Below, one piece after another: positions 28,241 through 36,167 of a stretch of 64,000 bases of DNA. The DNA is from Paenibacillus bovis (GTDB lineage Bacteria > Bacillota > Bacilli > Paenibacillales > Paenibacillaceae): NCBI RefSeq assembly GCF_001421015.2, contig NZ_CP013023.1, forward strand, positions 1,667,501 through 1,731,500. Reading direction: 5' to 3'. Position 1 is the first letter of the stretch; every line of letters starts with the position of its first letter. Below the pieces are notes generated by a model. That model was not told the DNA's origin. It saw only the letters and a program-made list of their open reading frames with translations, and did no database searches. The position numbers and the translations under genes are program-made.

Positions 28241-28253
28241 CTATATATTGAGT
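28238..28253. promoter_or_regulatory. NrdR-box-like sequence 3
   Basis: ACACTATATATTGAGT matches the left half and centre of the NrdR box; the right half is weaker. It lies immediately before the nrdI ribosome binding site. Confidence 0.5.
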
Positions 28254-28274
28254 GAGAAGGAGATGTCATCCCAC

Positions 28275-28643
28275 ATGCTGATTGCATATGATTCCAAGAC
28301 AGGCAATGTCAAACGGTTTATCGGAAAATTGAAAAATGCATCGGTGCAGGCCGTACAGATTGAAGAGGCGCTGCAGCTGAATGAACCATTCGTATTAGTC
28401 ACCTACACAACCGGCTTCGGTCAGGTTCCTGAGAAGGTGACTCATTTTCTGGAAAAAAACCATGGCCGTCTGCTTGGCGTAGCAGCCAGCGGCAACCGTA
28501 ACTGGGGCGAGAACTTCGGCAAGAGTGCAGATTTGATATCGGAGCGCTATGGCGTTCCGGTCGTATATAAATTTGAACTATCCGGCACTACAGGAGACGC
28601 ACAACGATTCGTACAGGAGGTAGAGAAAATTGCGGCATATTGA
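28275..28643 (+). CDS. nrdI: NrdI flavodoxin-like protein
   Basis: Supplies the oxidant used to build the dimanganese-tyrosyl radical cofactor of class Ib ribonucleotide reductase. Seen: the FMN-binding start MLIAYDSKTGNVKRF, VTYTTGFGQVP, and GVAASGNRNWGENF, all typical of NrdI. Starting at 28275 gives 122 residues, the normal size. AGAAGGAG lies twelve bases upstream. The frame is open to 28134, but those codons run through the inverted repeat and are probably not translated. It overlaps nrdE by 14 bp. Confidence 0.93.
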   Translation: MLIAYDSKTGNVKRFIGKLKNASVQAVQIEEALQLNEPFVLVTYTTGFGQVPEKVTHFLEKNHGRLLGVAASGNRNWGENFGKSADLISERYGVPVVYKFELSGTTGDAQRFVQEVEKIAAY

Positions 28644-30714
28644 ATTGAACAACCTATTGATGCAGCGTGATGATAACGGATTTTTCCGTTTGGATAAAGA
28701 TAAAGAAGCAGTACAGGAATACATGAAGGAAGTGGATGAGAAGAGTATCCATTTCGCGGACACATCGTCCAAAGTACGTTATATGATCGACAATGATTAC
28801 TATGAGGACATGTACCAGCATTACACTGCACAGGATGTGGAGGAAGTATATGCGATTACACATAGCTATAACTTCCAGTTCCCTTCCTATATGGCAGCTT
28901 CCAAGTTCTACAAGGACTACGCGGTAAAAACAAATGACCGTGCGAAGTACCTGGAGCACTATCCGGATCGTGTAGCCGTTGTAGCACTGCATCTCGGACG
29001 CGGTAATGCCGACAATGCCAAGACGCTGGCACGTTCCATGATGGAACAGCGTCTGCAGCCGGCTACACCGACATTCCTGAATGCCGGCAAGAGTCGCCGT
29101 GGAGAGATGGTATCCTGTTTCCTGCTGGAAATGGATGATTCCCTGAACTCAATCAACTATGTACTGAATACCTGCATGCAGCTGTCCAAAATCGGCGGCG
29201 GTGTAGCGGTTAACCTGTCCAAGCTTCGTGGACGCGGCGAGCCAATCAAAGGCGTCGAAGGCGCAGCCAAAGGCATCATGCCTGTTCTGAAACTGATGGA
29301 GGATGCTTTCTCCTATGCCGACCAAATGGGTCAACGTAAAGGCTCCGGCGCAGCATACTACAACATCTTCGGCTGGGATATCCTGGAGTTCCTGGACAGC
29401 AAGAAAATCAATGCGGACGAGCGTACTCGCCTGAAAACACTGTCGATCGGTCTGATCGTGCCGAACCGCTTCTACAAGCTGGCAGCGGATAACGAGCTGC
29501 TGCATGTATTTGCTCCATACAGCGTATACAAAGCATACGGCAAGCACCTCGACGATATGAACATCGACGAAATGTACGATACGCTGATGGCAGACGACCG
29601 TGTCAAGAAAAAAGCAATCATGAGCGCACGCGATATGCTGACCAAGATTGCCAGCACTCAGCTGGAATCCGGCTATCCTTATATTATGAACAAAAGTAAC
29701 GCCAACAAATTCCATGCCCTGAACGGCATCGGATCGGTGAAAATGTCCAACCTGTGCACAGAGATCTTCCAACTGCAGGAAACGACTGAAATTATGGACT
29801 ACGGTGTAGATGATATTATCCGCCGCGATATCAGCTGTAACCTCGGTTCCCTGAATATCGTAAACGTTATGGAACTGGGCAAAATCCGCGAATCCGTGCA
29901 TGAAGGCATCATGGGTCTGACTTCTGTCAGCGATATGACCAATATCGCCAATGCACCGGGTGTAGCCAAAGCCAACCGCGAGATGCATTCTGTAGGTCTG
30001 GGCGTTATGAACCTGCACGGCTATCTGTCCAAAAACAAAATCGCCTACGAGAGCGAAGATGCAATCGACTTCGTACGTACGTTCTTTATGATGATGAACT
30101 TCTACTCCCTGGAGAAGAGCATGGAGATCGCCCGCGAGACTGGCAAAACATTTATGGACTTTGATAAATCCGACTATGCAAGTGGTGTGTACTTTGACCG
30201 TTATCTGGCGACCGACTACCGTCCGTCCAAGCCACGTGTACAAGAACTGTTTGGCAGCATGTACATCCCGACGCCGGCAGACTGGCAGAACCTCAAAGCC
30301 GATGTAATGAAAAATGGTCTGTACCATGCCTACCGTCTGGCGATTGCGCCGACAGCAAGCATTTCCTATATCCAGAATGCTACATCCAGCGTAATGCCGA
30401 TTGTAGAACAGATCGAGACACGTACGTATGCGAACTCGACCACATACTATCCAATGCCGTACATGCAGCAGGATAACTATTTCTACTACAAATCCGCTTA
30501 TACTATGGATCAATTCAAAGTACTGGATCTGATCGCCGAGATTCAGCAGCACGTCGATCAAGGGATCTCTACGGTCCTGCACGTAAGCAGTGACGTTACG
30601 ACTCGTCAGCTGGCTCGTTACTATCTGTATGCAGCACACAAAGGTCTGAAATCCCTGTATTACACTCGTACCAAGCGTCTGACAGTCGAAGAGTGCATCA
30701 GCTGCTCCGTATAA
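28630..30714 (+). CDS. nrdE: class Ib ribonucleotide reductase alpha chain
   Basis: Catalytic subunit that reduces ribonucleoside diphosphates to deoxy forms. Complete at 694 residues. It has PATPTFLNAGKSRRGEMVSCFLLE, NLCTEIFQ, SCNLGSLNI, GVMNLHGYLSK and the C-terminal redox pair ECISCSV. The start is TTG, nine bases after AGGAGG at 28615, inside the end of nrdI. No other start gives the usual N-terminus. The partner nrdF lies two positions downstream, separated by a VOC gene. Confidence 0.97.
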   Translation: MRHIELNNLLMQRDDNGFFRLDKDKEAVQEYMKEVDEKSIHFADTSSKVRYMIDNDYYEDMYQHYTAQDVEEVYAITHSYNFQFPSYMAASKFYKDYAVKTNDRAKYLEHYPDRVAVVALHLGRGNADNAKTLARSMMEQRLQPATPTFLNAGKSRRGEMVSCFLLEMDDSLNSINYVLNTCMQLSKIGGGVAVNLSKLRGRGEPIKGVEGAAKGIMPVLKLMEDAFSYADQMGQRKGSGAAYYNIFGWDILEFLDSKKINADERTRLKTLSIGLIVPNRFYKLAADNELLHVFAPYSVYKAYGKHLDDMNIDEMYDTLMADDRVKKKAIMSARDMLTKIASTQLESGYPYIMNKSNANKFHALNGIGSVKMSNLCTEIFQLQETTEIMDYGVDDIIRRDISCNLGSLNIVNVMELGKIRESVHEGIMGLTSVSDMTNIANAPGVAKANREMHSVGLGVMNLHGYLSKNKIAYESEDAIDFVRTFFMMMNFYSLEKSMEIARETGKTFMDFDKSDYASGVYFDRYLATDYRPSKPRVQELFGSMYIPTPADWQNLKADVMKNGLYHAYRLAIAPTASISYIQNATSSVMPIVEQIETRTYANSTTYYPMPYMQQDNYFYYKSAYTMDQFKVLDLIAEIQQHVDQGISTVLHVSSDVTTRQLARYYLYAAHKGLKSLYYTRTKRLTVEECISCSV

Positions 30715-30791
30715 TAGCTATTTTATATACGATTTGATCTGCTTGATTCATAAAGCTATCCGCCGCTTGAACAAAGTAAAGGATGAACGCA

Positions 30792-31256
30792 ATGATTAAA
30801 GGCATTTTCGAAACGCATATTAATGTAAGTGATGTCGAGCGGTCGGCTGCTTTTTATGAGCGTCTGCCCGGCATTACACTCCTGCATGAAGACACGGCTC
30901 GCAAAAGCCGATTTTACTGGGTCGGCGCACCCGGCGTGAGTATGCTGGGAATTCGCGAGAATTATCCGACTCCACTTGTACAGCGTCAGCATTTTGCTTT
31001 TCGTGTAGAACTGGATGATTTGAGATCTGCCCGTGAAGAACTGTCTCGTCTGGGAATACCGACAGAGAACTTTCATGGTGAAGATGCAGCGCAGCTAATG
31101 GTATTTCCATTTATGCCTGCCGTCTCGATTTACTTTGACGATCCGGATGGACATTCTATTGAATATCTGGCGATGCTGGACGATGAGCCAAGACCCGATC
31201 TGCCGATTATGTCTTGGCAGGAATGGGATCATCTGCACGGACGTACGGAATCGTAA
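30792..31256 (+). CDS. VOC-family (glyoxalase-like) protein
   Basis: A 154-residue vicinal-oxygen-chelate fold protein with two beta-alpha-beta-beta-beta modules: FETHINVSDVERSAAFYERLPG (first metal-ligand His) and YFDDPDGHSIEYLAM (second set, with His and Glu), the pattern of glyoxalases and fosfomycin/bleomycin-type proteins. The ATG at 30792 sits eight bases after AAAGGA. It is inserted between nrdE and nrdF in the same direction, 70-200 bp from each. Substrate unknown; a link with nucleotide reduction is only suggested by position. Confidence 0.82.
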   Translation: MIKGIFETHINVSDVERSAAFYERLPGITLLHEDTARKSRFYWVGAPGVSMLGIRENYPTPLVQRQHFAFRVELDDLRSAREELSRLGIPTENFHGEDAAQLMVFPFMPAVSIYFDDPDGHSIEYLAMLDDEPRPDLPIMSWQEWDHLHGRTES

Positions 31257-31340
31257 TTTCAAAAGGGTACCACTTGTAAAATGACATAAATATTATCTAA
31301 TCCGCCACTGGCATAAATATAAATATTGGATTTTTACCTT

Positions 31341-31384
31341 GCAGTATGCAACAGAAGCGTATCACCCTTCTTCTTGCATACTGT
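31341..31384. promoter_or_regulatory. hairpin upstream of nrdF
   Basis: CAGTATGCAA (31342-31351) pairs exactly with TTGCATACTG (31374-31383). There is no T run. It lies 70 bp before nrdF and may be an operator or RNA processing site. Confidence 0.45.
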
Positions 31385-31453
31385 AGTCTTGTTATGATAA
31401 AAACAGCTACTGTTTCACTACATAACGACAGGTAAGAGAAAGGGGCACAACAC

Positions 31454-32422
31454 ATGAGTGAGCCAATCAAAGCAGTCAACTGGAACCGTCCGGATGACGA
31501 TTTTTCCCTGATGTTCTGGAACCAGAACATTATGCAATTCTGGACCGATGACGAGATTCCACTGTCCGATGACAAAATGTCCTGGATTCAGCTGAGCGAT
31601 CTGGAACGTCAAACCTATATGAAAGTCCTCGGCGGACTGACCCTGCTGGATACCATCCAGGGTGGCGTCGGTATGCCACAAATTCTGGAGCATGTAGACG
31701 GCTTGCAGCGCAAAGCGGTACTGGGCTTTATGGCAATGATGGAGCAGATTCATGCCAAGTCTTACAGCAGCATCTTCACGACGCTGTCTTCAACGGAAGA
31801 GATCGACGAGATCTTCAAATGGGTCGAAGAGCATCCGCGTCTGCAGACCAAAGCGGAGACGATCCGTCAGTACTACACCAACATCAATTCTCCGAAAGAA
31901 CTGTTCCTGGCAATGGCTGCTTCCGTACTGCTGGAGAGCTATCTGTTCTATAGCGGCTTCTTCTATCCGCTGTATCTGGCGGGCCAAGGCAAAATGACTT
32001 GCAGCGGCGAGATCATTGACCTGATCCTGCGTGACGAGAGTATCCATGGTGTATACGTGGGTGTACTGGCACAGGAGATCTACAACGAGCTGGACGAATA
32101 CGAGCAAAAAGACGCGTACGAGACACTGGAAGGCCTGTTCCGTTATCTGCATGAGAACGAAGAAGGCTATACAGCCGAGATCTACGACGCGATCGGCCTG
32201 ACAGACGAAGTGAATGTGTTCCTGCGCTACAATGCGAATAAAGCATTCATGAACCTGGGCTTTGATCCGCTGTTCCCGGAAGAAGAAGTGAACCCGATTG
32301 TCTTCAACGGTATTAGCACGCATACCAAGCAGCATGACTTTTTCTCCAAAAAAGGAAACGGTTATGTACGCGCAATGAATGTAGAGCGTCTGACTGATGA
32401 GGACTTCAAATTCGATTTTTAA
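31454..32422 (+). CDS. nrdF: class Ib ribonucleotide reductase beta chain
   Basis: Small subunit carrying the metal-tyrosyl radical. It is 322 residues, with the usual ligands in LTLLDTIQGGVG, MMEQIHAKSYS (Glu and His), LESYLFYSGF and ILRDESIHGVYVG (Glu and His). The start ATG lies after AGAAAGGGG. It is separated from nrdE by the VOC gene and about 200 bp of non-coding DNA with a hairpin, so it may have its own promoter as well. A terminator lies 200 bp downstream beyond a tandem array. Confidence 0.96.
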   Translation: MSEPIKAVNWNRPDDDFSLMFWNQNIMQFWTDDEIPLSDDKMSWIQLSDLERQTYMKVLGGLTLLDTIQGGVGMPQILEHVDGLQRKAVLGFMAMMEQIHAKSYSSIFTTLSSTEEIDEIFKWVEEHPRLQTKAETIRQYYTNINSPKELFLAMAASVLLESYLFYSGFFYPLYLAGQGKMTCSGEIIDLILRDESIHGVYVGVLAQEIYNELDEYEQKDAYETLEGLFRYLHENEEGYTAEIYDAIGLTDEVNVFLRYNANKAFMNLGFDPLFPEEEVNPIVFNGISTHTKQHDFFSKKGNGYVRAMNVERLTDEDFKFDF

Positions 32423-32464
32423 TCTAAAATAGAGACGATATACAAAAAACTGGCTTATATTTTA

Positions 32465-32506
32465 TACAGATACAGATACAGATACAGATACAGATACAGA
32501 TACAGA
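32465..32506. repeat. 6-bp tandem array, 7 copies
   Basis: Seven perfect copies of TACAGA, about 40 bp after the nrdF stop and before its terminator, so it should lie in the nrdF transcript. Confidence 0.97.
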
Positions 32507-32628
32507 TAGACCTGTAGAGATTAAAAGGTTAGCTATAGAGAAAAGATAAAAATTGCCGAGCATACCATACAGATAGAGAGAGATAAAATAACGGATGTGA
32601 AGCATCGTAAGTGTTCAAAAGGGGATAA

Positions 32629-32676
32629 GAGAAGGCTGTCTTGCTGCGTAATTTGCAGACAAGGCAGCCTTCTTAC
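32629..32676 (+). terminator. terminator after nrdF
   Basis: GAAGGCTGTCTTG pairs with CAAGGCAGCCTTC (one mismatch), with CTGC/GCAG pairing further in, followed by TTAC. The T run is short. Confidence 0.65.
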
Positions 32677-32894
32677 GTATGAAATATAACGCATACACAT
32701 ACACATGAAGTATGATCTATTTAGAAGAATGATGCACACAGAAATTTATAAATTGTTATCACACAAATTTCCGTGTGAATAGCATGTAAATAATAACTAT
32801 ACATGCATATACATATAAATTATCTTCGTTTTGTAATCGCTCTCAGAAGCGTATAAAATAGGGACAATACTATTATTTAGAGGAGGCAATAAGC

Positions 32895-33374
32895 ATGGGA
32901 ATGACAGGAATCTATTATGTAGAAAAAGATAATTTGCAGACTGTTCTGGCTGGGGACCCCAGTCGGCCCGACCTGGATATCGATAAAACATGGAGTCTGA
33001 TCGCGGATATGTTTCCGGATATTCCATTTGTGCCGGTACAGGATCAGTATAAGATCGACAGCCAATTGACCGAATTTGGTACTTTCTATCTGCCGCCGCA
33101 TCAGGTCGCCCAGATGGCTGAATCGATTCCGGTCGTACGTCAGCGGGAAGCGCTGGAGCAGCGTATCGATTTTGACCGCTGGAAAGCCAGTACTCAGCAA
33201 AGCCCGGACGATGTGGAAGACAATGCGATGATGATCTTTTTCTTTGCGATCAATGAAAATGATACGTACGAGGAGATCGTGGAAGACTATCTGATGCCGT
33301 ATCTAAATCAGGTCTTTGATCTGTATCTGGATGCAGCCAGCAAAGGTCAAGGCATCGTGTTTGCTATTTTCTAG
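32895..33374 (+). CDS. DUF1877 (YfbM-like) protein
   Basis: A 159-residue soluble protein of the DUF1877/YfbM family: it begins MGMTGIYYVEKDNLQTVL, has a DIDKTWSLI segment, and ends in a helix with DLYLDAASKGQGIVFAIF. Function of the family is unknown. GAGGAGG precedes the ATG. It is followed by a thioredoxin-like gene 28 bp later, probably on the same transcript. Confidence 0.75.
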   Translation: MGMTGIYYVEKDNLQTVLAGDPSRPDLDIDKTWSLIADMFPDIPFVPVQDQYKIDSQLTEFGTFYLPPHQVAQMAESIPVVRQREALEQRIDFDRWKASTQQSPDDVEDNAMMIFFFAINENDTYEEIVEDYLMPYLNQVFDLYLDAASKGQGIVFAIF

Positions 33375-33402
33375 GGCAGTTTGGAAAGGGGATCGACAAG
33401 CA

Positions 33403-33729
33403 ATGAAATCGTTAAACAGCGTAGAGCAGGTGAGAGAAGAGATTCAAAGCAAACGCCTGCAGCTGCTTTTGCTTAAAATGCATAACTGTAGTGTCTGTGA
33501 AGCTGTCCAGCCCCAGACTGCACGACTGTTGGAAGATTACCCACAGATTGCTGGTGCCTACATCTATGTAGAAGATGCACCAGAGCTGGCTTCCGAGTAT
33601 CTAATCTTTACTTCACCGGTACTCATACTGTTCTATGAAGGCAAGGAAGTATACAGGGCAGCACGATTTATCCGTTTTGCCGAGCTGGAGCAGCAGCTGG
33701 AAGGCTATGCTTCACTGCTGGAATCATGA
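33403..33729 (+). CDS. thioredoxin-like protein
   Basis: A 108-residue thioredoxin-fold protein without signal peptide. The redox site is HNCSVCEAVQP (CxxC at residues about 26-29), and the cis-Pro loop appears in LIFTSPVLILFYEG. A role in cytosolic disulfide reduction is likely; B. subtilis has similar short proteins. The ATG at 33403 follows GGAAAGGGG. Its last 25 bases overlap the end of the convergent acetyltransferase gene. Confidence 0.8.
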   Translation: MKSLNSVEQVREEIQSKRLQLLLLKMHNCSVCEAVQPQTARLLEDYPQIAGAYIYVEDAPELASEYLIFTSPVLILFYEGKEVYRAARFIRFAELEQQLEGYASLLES

Positions 33730-34154
33730 TGTGAAGTGCTGGAAGAAGCGGCATAGACGCGTTCCATAATCACATAGCTTTTGCCGCCGCGAACAAAAGA
33801 ATCGCCGGTAGGAAGAAGACCGAATTTGCTATAGAATCCGGTCTTTTCTGTGCGCGCATTACAATAAATCCGCTGTACACCGGCTTGCTTGGCCTGCTGT
33901 ATGGTATACGAGAGCAGCTGACTGCCATAACCCTGTCCCTGCTGTCCAGCAAGTGTAGCAAATTTACGGAATTGAGCTTCATTGTTCTCGATAAATAGAG
34001 AAATAACAGATACCAGCTGGTCACTGACAAACAAACCATAATGCTGGCCCATCTCGTCATCTTTTAATTTTATATAATCCAGTTCCCGATCTGGCCACAT
34101 GACTTCATGGCGGAGTTTCCAGGCTTGTTCTTTGGTGATCATTTGAATGGACAT
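33705..34154 (-). CDS. GNAT-family N-acetyltransferase
   Basis: A 149-residue acetyl-CoA-dependent transferase. Motif A is seen in LAGQQGQGYGSQLLSYTIQQA (the Q/R-x-x-G-x-G/A pattern), followed by RIYCNARTEKTGFYSKFGLLPTGD, the usual C-terminal part in which a residue meets the acceptor. The start follows AGGAGAATACATC. The acceptor is unknown. It converges on, and overlaps by 25 bp, the thioredoxin-like gene. Confidence 0.82.
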   Translation of the reverse strand: MSIQMITKEQAWKLRHEVMWPDRELDYIKLKDDEMGQHYGLFVSDQLVSVISLFIENNEAQFRKFATLAGQQGQGYGSQLLSYTIQQAKQAGVQRIYCNARTEKTGFYSKFGLLPTGDSFVRGGKSYVIMERVYAASSSTSHHDSSSEA

Positions 34155-34212
34155 GATGTATTCTCCTTTGTTTGCACATGAAAATAGTAAATTTGGCAGG
34201 TGGGTACGTAGG

Positions 34213-34248
34213 TAGATATAGATATAGATATAGATATAGATATAGATG
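34213..34248. repeat. 6-bp tandem array, 6 copies
   Basis: Five copies of TAGATA followed by TAGATG, about 60 bp upstream of the acetyltransferase start, so possibly within its promoter region. Confidence 0.95.
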
Positions 34249-34264
34249 TGGATCGCATTCGGGT

Positions 34265-34406
34265 TGGGGTGCGTACAGCGCTACGGGAAGGAATTCTACC
34301 GGCGACCTCCGGTTAAGAATGGATATTTGGAATGACCGCTTGCAGCGGACAATATCCATTCTTAAATGTCGGTCTATGGCAGAAGTTCCTTCCCTTCGCT
34401 ATGTGC
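34265..34406 (-). repeat. structured intergenic element, copy F
   Basis: On the minus strand: left end CACATAGCGAAGG, outer arms GGGAAGGAACTTCTGCC and GGTAGAATTCCTTCCC (one bulged base), left loop ACCGACAT, inner arms TTAAGAATGGATATT and AATATCCATTCTTAA, and right loop CCGGAGGTCG. The stems differ completely from those of copies A-C yet pair perfectly, while the loop motifs are kept. Confidence 0.88.
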
Positions 34407-34549
34407 TGTTGCATCATGGTAGTGACATTTCAAAGGAAATCTGAAGAGCGATAAATGGATAGACTGTTCTTTTTGATAAGTTATCTGGTATTTCGTAACT
34501 AATTTCTCGTATTTTGTATTTCTGTATCCCCGATCATATTTCCTTCAAA

Positions 34550-34682
34550 CACAGAGCGGAGAAAAGAGAATTCTGCCAGCGCCCGACATTTAAGAAGGGA
34601 GATCGACCGATAACATCGGTCATTCAGGATCTCCTTTCTTAACCGGAGGAAGCGGTAGAATCTCTTTGCGTAGCGGATTGAC
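34550..34682 (+). repeat. structured intergenic element, copy D
   Basis: Outer arms AAAGAGAATTCTGCC and GGTAGAATCTCTTT (one bulged A), left loop CCCGACAT, inner arms TTAAGAAGGGAGATC and GATCTCCTTTCTTAA, right loop CCGGAGGAAG, and right end CGTAGCGGATTGA. Its apical part holds its own small hairpin ACCGATAACATCGGT. Confidence 0.88.
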
Positions 34683-34814
34683 CTTCAAACCACCTCTTAA
34701 TCTTTTCAAAAATAAAGTCACTCCACACATCCAATTTCTCTACAAATCCAGCTTTCTCTTGCTATATAGCTCATCTCATTTCATCCCATTCCAATAAAAA
34801 TCAAATCCCAGTCA

Positions 34815-34864
34815 TTGACAATTACACTAAACTGTATTAATAATAGTAGTACAGTTAATACAGT
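34815..34864. promoter_or_regulatory. promoter and operator of the GntR/ABC operon
   Basis: TTGACA at 34815-34820 serves as the -35. A palindrome ACTGTATTAA (34831-34840) and TTAATACAGT (34855-34864) covers the -10 area and reaches to just before the ribosome binding site. This is the position and shape expected of a YtrA-type self-operator. Confidence 0.7.
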
Positions 34865-34879
34865 GAAGGGAGGAACCAC

Positions 34880-35269
34880 ATGTTTGAACTGGATGTACGC
34901 AGTCGCAAGCCCATTTATGAGCAGCTGATGGACAAAATTAAGGAAATGATTCTGTATGGCATTCTCAAGCCGGATGAGCAGCTACCTTCGGTACGCACAT
35001 TGTCGGCACAGTTGACCGTCAATCCCAATACCATCCAGAAAGCGTACCGGGAGCTGGAAAGAGAAGGGTATATTTACTCCCAGGCGGGTAAGGGAAGCTT
35101 TGTCGCTCCATCTCAGCAGCAGCCGGGTGCGGCGCAGCTGGCAGAGATGAAGGAACGGCTGCTCAAGCTGTTTGCCGAAGCGATCTATCTCGGCTTTACC
35201 AAATCAGACATTGAAAAGCTGTATCAACAGACCATGGAAGAACAAGAGAGGGGGAAGAGCAGTGATTGA
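34880..35269 (+). CDS. GntR-family regulator, YtrA type
   Basis: A 129-residue one-domain regulator: winged helix with SRKPIYEQLMDKIKEMILYGILKPDEQLPSVRTLSAQL and NPNTIQKAYRELEREGYIYSQAGKGSF, then a short helical tail for dimers. YtrA-type members control linked ABC transporters, often under envelope stress or peptide antibiotics. A palindromic operator lies directly upstream. It overlaps the ATPase gene by 8 bp. Confidence 0.9.
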   Translation: MFELDVRSRKPIYEQLMDKIKEMILYGILKPDEQLPSVRTLSAQLTVNPNTIQKAYRELEREGYIYSQAGKGSFVAPSQQQPGAAQLAEMKERLLKLFAEAIYLGFTKSDIEKLYQQTMEEQERGKSSD

Positions 35270-36167
35270 GATTAAGCAGCTGACCAAGATTTTTGAAGGC
35301 GAACGGGCAGTGGACGATGTATCACTAACCGTACATAAAGGCTCCATCTTCGGATTGCTCGGCTCCAATGGTGCCGGCAAGACGACACTGCTCAAGACGG
35401 TAGCAGGTATTTACCGGGCAGATCGAGGACAGGTACTGCTGGAAGGACAGCCGATCTATGAGCATCCCGGGAGCAAGCAGCGAATGATTTTTCTGGCAGA
35501 TCAGCCTTACTTTTTTGCACAGACATCGATTAAGCAGATGGCTGTATTTTATCGTGCGATGTATCCCAACTGGGATGAGCAGCGTTTCCAGCAGCTCGCG
35601 CAGGCATTCAAAACAATTCCGCTCAAGCGCAAGCTGCATCGTCTGTCCAAAGGCATGCAGCGGCAAGCATCGTTATGGCTGGCACTCAGCTGCAAGCCCG
35701 ATGTACTTATTCTGGATGAGCCGATCGACGGGCTTGATCCGGTCATGCGCAGACAGGTCAAAAATTTGCTGTTCCAGGAAGTAGCAGACCGCGAATTGAC
35801 CGTTATCATCTCTTCACATAACCTGCGTGAAATCGAAGATATGTGTGACCATGTAGGAATTATGCATCAGGGACGTCTATTGATCGAAAAAGAACTCGAC
35901 GATCTGAAAGCCGCCAGCCATAAAATCCAGATCGCTTTCCGCGATCCAAGGCATGAACAGGCAATCTCCGGACTGCTGGAGATTCTGCACAAGGAAGAAC
36001 GAGGCAGCGTAGGGACCTATATTATCAAAGGTACGGTCGAACGGATTACCGAGGTGATTCAGGCGTACCAACCCTATGTATTCGACGTATTGCCAATGAC
36101 ACTGGAAGAGATATTTATATACGAAATGGGGGATGCCGGTTATGACGTTCAACCACTACTTCTTTAA
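35262..36167 (+). CDS. ABC transporter ATPase
   Basis: A 301-residue nucleotide-binding subunit. Walker A GSNGAGKTT near residue 38, Q-loop region FLADQPYFF, signature LSKGMQRQASL (LSGGQ variant), Walker B VLILDEPIDGLD, and switch His in ISSHNL. The C-terminal extension suits the YtrB/BcrA-like exporters. The start is GTG at 35262, preceded by GAGAGGGGGAAG and inside the regulator's last codons. It forms a transporter with the permease encoded next. Confidence 0.9.
   Translation: MIEIKQLTKIFEGERAVDDVSLTVHKGSIFGLLGSNGAGKTTLLKTVAGIYRADRGQVLLEGQPIYEHPGSKQRMIFLADQPYFFAQTSIKQMAVFYRAMYPNWDEQRFQQLAQAFKTIPLKRKLHRLSKGMQRQASLWLALSCKPDVLILDEPIDGLDPVMRRQVKNLLFQEVADRELTVIISSHNLREIEDMCDHVGIMHQGRLLIEKELDDLKAASHKIQIAFRDPRHEQAISGLLEILHKEERGSVGTYIIKGTVERITEVIQAYQPYVFDVLPMTLEEIFIYEMGDAGYDVQPLLL

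Larger units (their letters stand above)
27681..28274 (+). promoter_or_regulatory. regulatory region upstream of the nrd operon
   Basis: About 590 bp without a supported gene. It contains three NrdR-box-like sequences (27892, 28050, 28238), a TTGACA at 28044-28049 directly before the second box, and a perfect inverted repeat at 28199-28240. The long untranslated stretch suggests more than one control layer. Confidence 0.6.

Noticed and set aside
29149..30639. 496-codon antisense ORF over nrdE
   Set aside because: Shadow of a highly conserved gene; the composition reflects antisense of common codons.
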